This document shows positions 1-5,771 of a DNA stretch of 6,532 bases, piece after piece; the stretch's first letter is position 1, and each line of letters starts with the position of its first letter. The notes under the pieces were generated by a model. That model ran no database searches. It saw only the letters and a program-made list of their open reading frames with translations, and was not told the origin of the DNA. This stretch comes from Flavobacteriaceae bacterium (GTDB taxonomy: Bacteria; Bacteroidota; Bacteroidia; Flavobacteriales; Flavobacteriaceae): positions 1 to 6,532 of the forward strand of contig JAIEMH010000399.1 of assembly GCA_019752245.1 (NCBI GenBank). The letters are read 5' to 3'. The position numbers were made by a program, and so were the translations under genes.

Positions 1-87
1 ATCTCGTTAAAATGACGTTTTGGTCATTTCGGAAACTTTGTAGACAGAATTTTAAATTAACAAAGCTAGCTTGAAGTCAGTGGACAT
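1..87. other. Non-coding or foreign segment before a truncated gene
   Basis: This stretch does not continue the acyl-CoA dehydrogenase that follows. In the frame of that gene there are stops at 13-15, 58-60 and 67-69. A second frame is also broken several times. The third frame (from base 3) is open from the window edge to a TGA at 72-74, but its 23 residues show no similarity I recognise. A 7-bp perfect inverted repeat (AAATGAC at 10-16 and GTCATTT at 23-29, 6-base loop) could be a small hairpin at the end of a gene or element. I see no convincing promoter. It may be flanking DNA joined by a deletion or insertion, or an assembly join. Confidence 0.4.
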
Positions 88-486
88 TTGAAAAAATCTT
101 TCTTAATGGTTGCTGGTGGTGCAGTTCAAAAATTTGGACCAGATTTAGACGGACACCAACAATTATTAATGGCTGCAGCCGATATGTTAATTGAAATTTA
201 CATGGCAGAAAGTACCATTTTACGTACTGAAAAATTAGCCAAAAAAGAAGGCGAAGACAAAGTAAAAGAGCAAATTGCAATGGCAAAATTATACTTGTAC
301 AAAGCAGTTGATATTGTAAACCTAAAAGGTAAAGAAAGTATTATATCCTTTGCCGAAGGTGATGAACAACGTATGATGCTAATGGGATTACGTCGTTTTA
401 CAAAATATACCAACATGCCAAATATTGTAGCATTGAGAGAAACTATTACAGCAAAATTAGTTGCCGAAAACGAATATTGCTATTAA
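88..486 (+). pseudogene. Acyl-CoA dehydrogenase, C-terminal fragment (5'-truncated)
   Basis: The 132 residues match, from memory, the tail of the roughly 600-residue acyl-CoA dehydrogenases of Flavobacteria. These are FAD enzymes that catalyse the first oxidation step of fatty-acid beta-oxidation in the cytoplasm. Recognisable parts are the helix LKKSFLMVAGGAVQKFGPDL, the stretch MAAADMLIEIYMAESTILRT, the segment ISFAEGDEQRMMLMGLRRFT and the closing NEYCY. The FAD-binding and acyl-CoA-binding core, including the catalytic base, would lie in the missing upstream part. The frame stays open only back to base 70 and is closed by TAG at 67-69. The TTG at 88 falls inside a conserved helix, so it is a convenient boundary and not a believable start. 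The piece could not be an active dehydrogenase alone. The 3' end is intact and followed by a strong terminator, so the loss is at the 5' side only. A real deletion and an assembly error cannot be told apart here. Confidence 0.75.
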
Positions 487-512
487 GACTTTTAGTTAAG
501 TTAATTGTTAGG

Positions 513-544
513 AAAAACCACTTGAGAAATTGAGTGGTTTTTTT
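513..544 (+). terminator. Rho-independent terminator after the acyl-CoA dehydrogenase fragment
   Basis: A perfect 10-bp stem (AAAAACCACT at 513-522, AGTGGTTTTT at 533-542) encloses a 10-base loop and ends in a run of seven T (538-544). It sits 26 bases after the stop codon and separates this gene from sodC. Confidence 0.88.
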
Positions 545-616
545 ATTTAAAAACATTAAGCAATTATTAACTTAGTTTTCAGAAAAAAAAATTAATTTTA
601 TTAAAAATAAAATACC

Positions 617-1141
617 ATGAAAAAAATCATTCTAACATCAATCGTAGCACTTGCAATTATTGTTGCATGTAAGTCGGGAACAGAAACAAAAGCAAATGTA
701 TTAACCATTTCTTTGGAACCAAAAAGTGGTAGTAAAGTTTCTGGAACAGCCACATTTACAGAAAAAGACGGAAAGGTTACTTTGTTAGCAAAAATATCAG
801 GTTTAGAGCCAGGCACACATGCTATCCACATTCATGAAAAAGCAGATTGCTCTGCAGGAGACGCAACATCGGCTGGTGGACATTGGAATCCTACATTTAA
901 AAAACATGGAAAATGGGGCCAAGCCGAACATCACAAAGGAGATATAGGAAATTTTACTACGGATCAACAGGGTGAAGGAACAGTACTTCTAAGTACAGAT
1001 GAATGGTGTATTGGTTGTGGTGATGTAACAAAAGACATTTTAGGTAAAGGTCTAATTGTACATGCAAATCCAGATGATTTTACCACTCAACCCACAGGAA
1101 ATGCAGGAGCAAGAGTAGCTTGTGCTGGAATTATAAAATAA
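617..1141 (+). CDS. sodC: Cu/Zn superoxide dismutase, lipoprotein
   Basis: This 174-residue protein should convert superoxide to oxygen and hydrogen peroxide outside the cytoplasm. Residues 1-17 form a lipoprotein signal (MKK, then a hydrophobic stretch) with lipobox IVAC, which makes Cys18 the lipidated residue. The following KSGTE is not strongly acidic, so a surface-export signal is not obvious, and a periplasm-facing anchor is my inference. By comparison with the SOD fold, the copper ligands are His71, His73, His89 (bridging, in GGHWNP) and His149. The zinc ligands are His89, His97, His106 and Asp109. Arg166 in GNAGAR is the active-site arginine, and Cys78 and Cys169 would form the usual disulfide. 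All expected ligands are present, so the enzyme should be active. An extra pair, Cys131 and Cys134 (CIGC), lies in the segment before His149. The ATG at 617 is the only start that supplies the signal peptide. The gene sits between two strong terminators and is probably monocistronic. Confidence 0.95.
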   Translation: MKKIILTSIVALAIIVACKSGTETKANVLTISLEPKSGSKVSGTATFTEKDGKVTLLAKISGLEPGTHAIHIHEKADCSAGDATSAGGHWNPTFKKHGKWGQAEHHKGDIGNFTTDQQGEGTVLLSTDEWCIGCGDVTKDILGKGLIVHANPDDFTTQPTGNAGARVACAGIIK

Positions 1142-1166
1142 TCACTATTTTTGAATACTACTAGTT

Positions 1167-1207
1167 AAGGTATATTAGAATTTCTATTTTCTAATATACC
1201 TTTTTTT
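1167..1207 (+). terminator. Rho-independent terminator after sodC
   Basis: A perfect 14-bp stem (AAGGTATATTAGAA at 1167-1180, TTCTAATATACCTT at 1189-1202) with an 8-base loop ends in seven T (1201-1207). It begins 25 bases after the sodC stop. It ends only 10 bases before the ATG of the next gene, so it also lies where that gene's leader or promoter would be. Confidence 0.9.
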
Positions 1208-1217
1208 AATTTTAAAA

Positions 1218-1787
1218 ATGGAAGAAAAAGAGCATTTATATTTTAAAAATCATCACGAATGGCGTGAATGGTTGCATGAAAATCATCATTCTTCTAAAGG
1301 TGTTTCTTTGATATTCTACAAAGTAAATAGTGCATATGATAGCATGCGCTGGGAAGAAGCAGTTCAGGTAGCCATTTGTTATGGTTGGATTGATTCGACA
1401 GTTAGAAAACTTGATGAAGAACGTCGAACTCAGATGTTCACTCCAAGAAAAGACAAAAGTGTTTGGAGCAAACTCAACAAAACTTATATTGAAAATCTCT
1501 TAAAAGAAAATTTAATTCACGAAAGTGGCTTACGAAAAATCGAAATTGCAAAACAAAATGGATCTTGGTCATCACTTGATGCAGTAGAAAATTTAGAAGT
1601 ACCCAAAGATTTAGAAGTAGCTTTTGAGCAAAATAAAACTGCATTTACCAATTACCAAAATTTTAGTCCATCCTATAGAAAGAGCTATCTTTATTGGCTA
1701 AACCAAGCCAAACGAGAGGAAACTCGAAAGGTAAGAATTACCGAAATCATTAAGCTTTGTGAACAAAACATAAAAGCAAGACCCTAA
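1218..1787 (+). CDS. YdeI/OmpD-associated (OmdA) family protein
   Basis: This 189-residue soluble protein has no signal peptide or membrane segment. It carries the hallmarks of the YdeI/OmpD-associated family: a central block with AICYGWIDS (52-60), the block FTPRKDKSVWSKLN (74-87), and a C-terminal helical part with SPSYRKSYLYWLNQAKREET (150-169) ending in RITEIIKL. The length is usual for the family. Members have been linked in enterobacteria to envelope stress and resistance to cationic peptides, but the biochemical role is unclear, and none can be assigned here from sequence. The ATG at 1218 follows an A-rich leader (TTTTAAAAATG), as is common in Bacteroidota. The upstream terminator leaves almost no room for a promoter of its own, so expression may rely on readthrough from sodC or on a promoter embedded at the hairpin. 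No strong terminator is seen after the stop. Confidence 0.88.
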   Translation: MEEKEHLYFKNHHEWREWLHENHHSSKGVSLIFYKVNSAYDSMRWEEAVQVAICYGWIDSTVRKLDEERRTQMFTPRKDKSVWSKLNKTYIENLLKENLIHESGLRKIEIAKQNGSWSSLDAVENLEVPKDLEVAFEQNKTAFTNYQNFSPSYRKSYLYWLNQAKREETRKVRITEIIKLCEQNIKARP

Positions 1788-1878
1788 AATTTTTCATCTT
1801 TAGCATTACTATTTTCAATTATTTATACTTTTTGAAAGAAACTTCTACGTCCTAAATTAATACAAATAAAAGTTAAAG

Positions 1879-1910
1879 TTTCATTATTAATAGTATTACT
1901 ATTATATTTG
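1879..1910 (+). promoter_or_regulatory. Putative Bacteroidota-type promoter of the tetR-ABC-hlyD operon
   Basis: TATATTTG at 1903-1910 matches the -7 consensus TAnnTTTG of Bacteroidota exactly. TTTC at 1879-1882 is a one-mismatch candidate for the -33 element (TTTG), with a 20-base spacer. Transcription would begin a few bases downstream, giving a leader of roughly 15 bases before the ATG at 1931. That fits the chosen start codon. Confidence 0.6.
1888..1904. promoter_or_regulatory. Putative operator palindrome for the TetR regulator
   Basis: TAATAGTA at 1888-1895 and TACTATTA at 1897-1904 are a perfect 8-bp inverted repeat around a single central T (17 bp in total). It lies in the promoter spacer and covers the first two bases of the TATATTTG box, so a bound dimer would block RNA polymerase. 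TetR-family repressors commonly bind palindromes of this size next to their own gene. Assignment to the adjacent regulator is inferred from position. A second, low-complexity palindrome, AATAATATTATT at 1916-1927, lies just downstream and may be chance in AT-rich DNA. Confidence 0.6.
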
Positions 1911-1930
1911 CATAAAATAATATTATTCAC

Positions 1931-2602
1931 ATGCAAAACATACTATCCAACATAATCATTAATGTAAACGAAAAACTTTACGTTAAAAATCCTGAAACTT
2001 CAGAATTAGGAAAAAAAATTATTGAAAAAAGTATTATTTTAGTAGACGAAATAGGCTTTGAAAATTTTACTTTTAAAAAATTAGGAGAACAAATTGGATC
2101 AAATGAAAGTTCTATTTATCGCTATTTTGAAAGTAAACATAAATTAATGCTATATTTATCTTCATGGTATTGGGGTTGGATTGAATACCGAATGGTTTTT
2201 GCTACAAACAACATCCTCAATCCTATGGAAAAATTAAAAAAAGCTATAACAATTGTAACTGAAAAAATTGTAGATGACTCGAGTACTATTCACATAAACG
2301 AAGCTATTTTAAATAAAATAATCATAACTGAATTTACTAAAACACTATTAACCAAAGAAGTGGATCAAGAAAACAAAGAAGGTTTTTTCTTGGTTTACAA
2401 ACGAGTGATTAATAGAATTATCGAAATGATTATAGAAGTAAATCCAAGCTATCCTTTTGCAAAAAGCTTGGCATCTTCAATTGTTGAAGGCGCGTTACAC
2501 CAACACTTTTTAATGAATCATTTAAAAACAATTACCAATTGTAATGAGACAATTTCACCAACAGATTTTTATACCAATCTAATTGAAAAAACTTTAAAAT
2601 AA
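1931..2602 (+). CDS. TetR/AcrR family transcriptional regulator
   Basis: This 223-residue protein has an N-terminal TetR DNA-binding domain at about residues 27-74. The recognition region is the stretch FTFKKLGEQIG then SNESSIYRYFESKHKL (46-72), with the family-typical Y-F-x-(S/N)-K. The rest is an alpha-helical ligand-binding and dimerisation domain with no recognisable ligand signature. The first 26 residues precede the canonical domain, but the ATG at 1931 fits the predicted transcription start, and no better start precedes the helix-turn-helix. It is the first gene of the operon, with only 6 bases to the ABC exporter ATG, which implies co-transcription and probably translational coupling. 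The likely role is a repressor that controls its own operon through the 1888-1904 palindrome and is released by a molecule related to the exported substrate. That role is inference; the family assignment is clear. Confidence 0.92.
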   Translation: MQNILSNIIINVNEKLYVKNPETSELGKKIIEKSIILVDEIGFENFTFKKLGEQIGSNESSIYRYFESKHKLMLYLSSWYWGWIEYRMVFATNNILNPMEKLKKAITIVTEKIVDDSSTIHINEAILNKIIITEFTKTLLTKEVDQENKEGFFLVYKRVINRIIEMIIEVNPSYPFAKSLASSIVEGALHQHFLMNHLKTITNCNETISPTDFYTNLIEKTLK

Positions 2603-2608
2603 ATTCCA

Positions 2609-4273
2609 ATGAATCAAACACCATTACAACGTTTTAAAAATTTATTGAAATTAGATAAAAGAGATATCTCTCAAATCTTTTTTTACGCCATTTTTGCAGG
2701 TTTAGTGAGTTTATCTTTACCTTTAGGAATCCAAGCTATTATCAATTTAATACAATCAGGAAGAGTAAGTACTTCATGGATTGTACTTGTTTTTGTTGTG
2801 GTTGTTGGAGTGGCTTTGGTTGGCCTATTATCTTTAATGCAACTTAGAATTACAGAAAATTTGCAACAAAAAATATTTGTGCGTTCTTCTTTTGAATTCA
2901 GTTACCGATTACCTAAAATAAAATTTGAAGAACTCTACAATCAATATCCGCCAGAAATTGCCAATCGCTTTTTTGACACCTTAACCATTCAAAAAGGAAC
3001 TTCTAAATTATTGGTAGATTTTTCGTCTGCACTTTTACAAATTATTTTTGGAATACTATTGTTGTCCTTCTATCATTCCTTTTTTATCTTCTTTGGGATT
3101 TTGTTGTTGATACTACTCTACTCTATTTTCAAATTTTCATATAATTCGGGACTTAACACTAGTTTGAAAGAATCAAAATACAAATATAAAGTAGTAGGTT
3201 GGCTTCAAGAATTAGCAAGAAATAATTTCAGTTTTCGTAAAAGAGACAATTTTGAATTCGCTTTGTCTAAAAATAACGAACTTGTAAATGGTTATTTAGA
3301 ATATCGCGAAAAGCATTTTAGTGTAATCAAAAGACAATTCATTCAATTGATTATCTTTAAAGTAATTATAACTTTAAGTTTATTGCTAATTGGTGGATTC
3401 TTGGTATTGAATCAGCAAATGAATATTGGTCAATTCGTAGCGGCTGAAATCATTATTTTGTTAGTAATTAACTCGGTTGAAAAGATAATTGTTGGATTAG
3501 AAACTTTTTATGATGTATTAACTTCAGTTGAAAAAATTGGATTAATAACCGATTTAAAAACCGAAGAAACGACTATAAACGAACTAAATTATTGCTTTAC
3601 CAATATAAGTTTAGAAACCGAAAATGTAAAATTCAAGTTTCCAGATTCAAATGATAATGTAATTCAAAATATAAATCTGAAAATTGAACCTTCTGAAAAA
3701 ATTGTATTGCAAGGTGAAAATGGTTCGGGTAAATCCACTTTAATCAGATTACTATCTGGTTTAATTGAACCAACATCCGGTTCGTTTTATATCAATGACG
3801 ATACGTATCGTAAAATTGATTTGAATCAATACCGTTCTCACATTGGTACAATAATTCAAGGCGAAACTCCATTTGAGGGAACAATTAGAGAAAACATAAC
3901 TTTCAATAATCCACACATTAGTCACGAAGATATTAAATGGGCAATTGAAAGTGTAAAATTAGGCAGTTTTATCAAATCATTACCAAACGGTTTGGATACA
4001 AAAATCATAACTGATGGCAAACAAATGTCTTCTTCAAATGCACAAAAAATACTATTAGCAAGAAGCATCATCAATAAACCGAAGATTCTATTTTATGAAG
4101 ATCCATTAGATAAAATGGATGAAAAAACAGCAACCGAAATCATTGATTTTATTATGAATGAAAAAAATAATTGGACGGTTATTGTTTCCTCAAAAAATGA
4201 CTATTGGAAACAAAAAAGTACTCGAATATTAACTTTGAATAGTGGAACAATTATTTCAGATTCTAAAAACTAA
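2609..4273 (+). CDS. ABC exporter (membrane plus ATPase domains) with a degenerate nucleotide-binding domain
   Basis: This 554-residue half-transporter has about six membrane helices (near 22-47, 57-78, 140-157, 158-176, 243-267 and 274-296), then an ATPase domain from about 336. It lacks a C39 peptidase domain at the N-terminus, so it resembles type I secretion or multidrug exporters without leader processing. Walker A (GENGSGKST, 369-377) and the Q-loop glutamine (Gln417) are intact, and Phe344 can serve as the A-loop aromatic. Other catalytic motifs deviate. The LSGGQ signature is replaced by MSSSN (473-477). The Walker B Asp-Glu pair reads Glu497-Asp498. The H-loop histidine aligns with Lys529. 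ATP binding is therefore likely, but hydrolysis may be slow or unusual. The gene lies between tetR (6 bases) and an adaptor gene (5 bases) and should form the inner-membrane part of a tripartite exporter. The substrate is unknown. The ATG at 2609 is the natural start given the spacing. Confidence 0.9.
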   Translation: MNQTPLQRFKNLLKLDKRDISQIFFYAIFAGLVSLSLPLGIQAIINLIQSGRVSTSWIVLVFVVVVGVALVGLLSLMQLRITENLQQKIFVRSSFEFSYRLPKIKFEELYNQYPPEIANRFFDTLTIQKGTSKLLVDFSSALLQIIFGILLLSFYHSFFIFFGILLLILLYSIFKFSYNSGLNTSLKESKYKYKVVGWLQELARNNFSFRKRDNFEFALSKNNELVNGYLEYREKHFSVIKRQFIQLIIFKVIITLSLLLIGGFLVLNQQMNIGQFVAAEIIILLVINSVEKIIVGLETFYDVLTSVEKIGLITDLKTEETTINELNYCFTNISLETENVKFKFPDSNDNVIQNINLKIEPSEKIVLQGENGSGKSTLIRLLSGLIEPTSGSFYINDDTYRKIDLNQYRSHIGTIIQGETPFEGTIRENITFNNPHISHEDIKWAIESVKLGSFIKSLPNGLDTKIITDGKQMSSSNAQKILLARSIINKPKILFYEDPLDKMDEKTATEIIDFIMNEKNNWTVIVSSKNDYWKQKSTRILTLNSGTIISDSKN

Positions 4274-4278
4274 TCGCT

Positions 4279-5625
4279 ATGCTAAATATTTCTAAAAAAA
4301 ATCCAATTACAGAAAACATTGAGCAATTTAGTGCTGTAAAAAAACTAAGCAATCGACCTCATTACAAGATTTTAAACAAAATCATTCTTGGTGTTTCGAT
4401 TCTTGGAATTATAATATTGTTCTTGCCTTGGACACAAAACATCTCTGGTTCAGGTGCGGTTACAACTCTAAAACCTGATCAAAGACCTCAAACGATTCAT
4501 TCGGCTATTGCTGGACGAATTGAAAAATGGTATGTAAAAGAAGGTGATTTTGTTCAAAAAGGTGACACTATTCTATTTATTTCAGAGGTAAAAGAAGATT
4601 ACCTAGATCCAAATTTGATGGAAAACACCAAAAATCAAATGGAAGCGAAAAAAATGGCGCAACAATCGTATGGCGGAAAAGTAAATTCACTTTCAGCTCA
4701 AATTGCTGCTATTGAAAATGAAAAAAACTTAAAATTACAACAAGCCAAAAACAAAATCCGTCAAGCTGTTTTGAAAGTAAAAAGCGATAGTATGGATTTA
4801 ATTGCCGTTAGAACTCAAGTCAAAATCGCTACAACACAATTCAATCGTTCCATTACGCTTAATAAAGAAGGCTTAAAACCATTGACTGATGTAGAAGAAA
4901 AACGATTAAAACTACAAGATGTTGAAGCTAAAATAATCACACAAGAAAATAAATATATCGGTAGTCAAAACGAATTAATTAACGCTAAAGTTGAAGTCAA
5001 CAGAATATCAGCTGAATACGCCGAAAAAGATTCTAAAGCCAAAAGTGATCAATATACCGCTTTAAGCAATCAATACGATACTAAAGCACAAGTAAATAAA
5101 CTCGAAAATCAATACACCAATTATAAAATCCGAAACGGAATGTACTACATAAAAGCACCACAAAGCGGTTATGTCAATCGTGCAATTCAATCGGGAATTG
5201 GAGAAACTATCAAAGAAGGAACCCAAATAGTAAGTATCATGCCATCAAATTACGATATTGCTGTTGAAACCTATGTTAGTCCAAATGATTTACCACTTGT
5301 AAACAAAGGCGAAAAAGTACGCGTTTGGTTTGACGGTTGGCCAACAATTGTTTTCTCGGGCTGGCCCAACATGAGTTACGGAACTTTTGGTGGTAAAATT
5401 GTAGCCGTAGAAAATTTTATAAGCGATAATGGAAAATTCAGAGTATTAATTGCTCCTGATAAAGACGAAGAACCTTGGCCGAAGCAAGTCAGTATGGGCT
5501 CAGGTGCGCAAACAATAGCTTTGCTGGACAATGTTCCAGTTTGGTTTGAAATCTGGCGAACACTCAACGGATTTCCTCCAAATTATTATCAACCAAAAGC
5601 CAAAGCAGCTAAAGATAAAAAGTAG
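4279..5625 (+). CDS. HlyD-family periplasmic adaptor (membrane fusion protein)
   Basis: This 448-residue protein should link the ABC exporter in the inner membrane to the TolC-type channel. It has a short cytoplasmic N-terminus and one membrane helix at about 35-52. The first half of the barrel-sandwich (lipoyl-like) domain is at about 70-102 (IAGRIEKWYVKEGDFVQKGD). A long, charged, Gln/Lys/Glu-rich alpha-helical hairpin follows from about 112 to 285. The second lipoyl half is at about 289-322 (IKAPQSGYVNRAIQSGIGET), followed by beta-barrel and membrane-proximal domains. The sequence YVSPNDLPLVNKGEKVRVWF (332-351) is typical of the HlyD C-terminal region. It ends in a basic tail (KAKAAKDKK). 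The gene begins 5 bases after the exporter stop, so co-expression is very likely. The architecture with one N-terminal membrane helix is that of type I secretion adaptors and not of lipoprotein RND adaptors. Confidence 0.93.
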   Translation: MLNISKKNPITENIEQFSAVKKLSNRPHYKILNKIILGVSILGIIILFLPWTQNISGSGAVTTLKPDQRPQTIHSAIAGRIEKWYVKEGDFVQKGDTILFISEVKEDYLDPNLMENTKNQMEAKKMAQQSYGGKVNSLSAQIAAIENEKNLKLQQAKNKIRQAVLKVKSDSMDLIAVRTQVKIATTQFNRSITLNKEGLKPLTDVEEKRLKLQDVEAKIITQENKYIGSQNELINAKVEVNRISAEYAEKDSKAKSDQYTALSNQYDTKAQVNKLENQYTNYKIRNGMYYIKAPQSGYVNRAIQSGIGETIKEGTQIVSIMPSNYDIAVETYVSPNDLPLVNKGEKVRVWFDGWPTIVFSGWPNMSYGTFGGKIVAVENFISDNGKFRVLIAPDKDEEPWPKQVSMGSGAQTIALLDNVPVWFEIWRTLNGFPPNYYQPKAKAAKDKK

Positions 5626-5664
5626 GAACGAATGGCTTGGGACTTATCTGCAATCCATGTTCCT
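5624..5664 (+). repeat. Hairpin 1 in the adaptor-channel gap
   Basis: AGGAAC (5624-5629) pairs with GTTCCT (5659-5664), and ATGG (5632-5635) with CCAT (5655-5658). A two-base bulge (5630-5631) separates the two blocks and the loop is 19 bases. The left arm starts within the adaptor stop codon. It is moderate alone but is the first of three adjoining hairpins. Confidence 0.4.
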
Positions 5665-5678
5665 GCTTTCCTTCCAAA

Positions 5679-5724
5679 CTTTTCTTTTGTTGCCTGAGGC
5701 GACTCGAAGGCAACAAAAGAAAAG
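5679..5724. repeat. Long perfect inverted repeat (central hairpin) between adaptor and channel genes
   Basis: CTTTTCTTTTGTTGCCT (5679-5695) and AGGCAACAAAAGAAAAG (5708-5724) are a perfect 17-bp inverted repeat. The 12-base loop can fold further as GAG-GCGA-CTC (5696-5705), a 3-bp stem capped by a GNRA-type tetraloop. No T run follows the stem on the + strand (GTTTTCCC follows), so it is not a standard terminator. It may be a dispersed palindromic repeat, an mRNA-stabilising hairpin that separates adaptor and channel expression, or a partial terminator. The sequence alone does not decide between these. Confidence 0.75.
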
Positions 5725-5750
5725 GTTTTCCCACCAATCAGGGTTAAAAC
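5725..5750 (+). repeat. Hairpin 3 in the adaptor-channel gap
   Basis: GTTTTCCC (5725-5732) pairs with GGG (5741-5743) plus AAAAC (5746-5750). A two-base TT bulge (5744-5745) interrupts the right arm and the loop is 8 bases. It directly abuts the central hairpin and ends 21 bases before the channel-gene ATG. Confidence 0.4.
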
Positions 5751-5771
5751 TCAAACTAAAGGCACAAAAAA

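Noticed and set aside
545..616. Possible sodC promoter (TAGTTTTC at 573-580 or TAATTTTA at 593-600)
   Set aside because: Each has one mismatch to TAnnTTTG, and neither has a TTG or TTTG at a suitable upstream distance. In such AT-rich DNA this is not enough to call.
601..831. Minus-strand frame opposite sodC (also minus-strand frames at 77-286, 198-416 and 5376-5567)
   Set aside because: Each lies opposite a well-supported coding region and shows no family features. They are shadows of the + strand genes.
1838..1882. Inverted repeat GAAACTT (1838-1844) and AAGTTTC (1876-1882) upstream of tetR
   Set aside because: Seven bases with a 31-base spacer in AT-rich DNA is weak, and it does not resemble a terminator or a compact operator.
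5626..5771. Integron attC-like site, considered because of the palindromic gap
   Set aside because: I find no matching pair of GTTRRRY and RYYYAAC core sites at the ends, and the context is an operon, not a cassette array.
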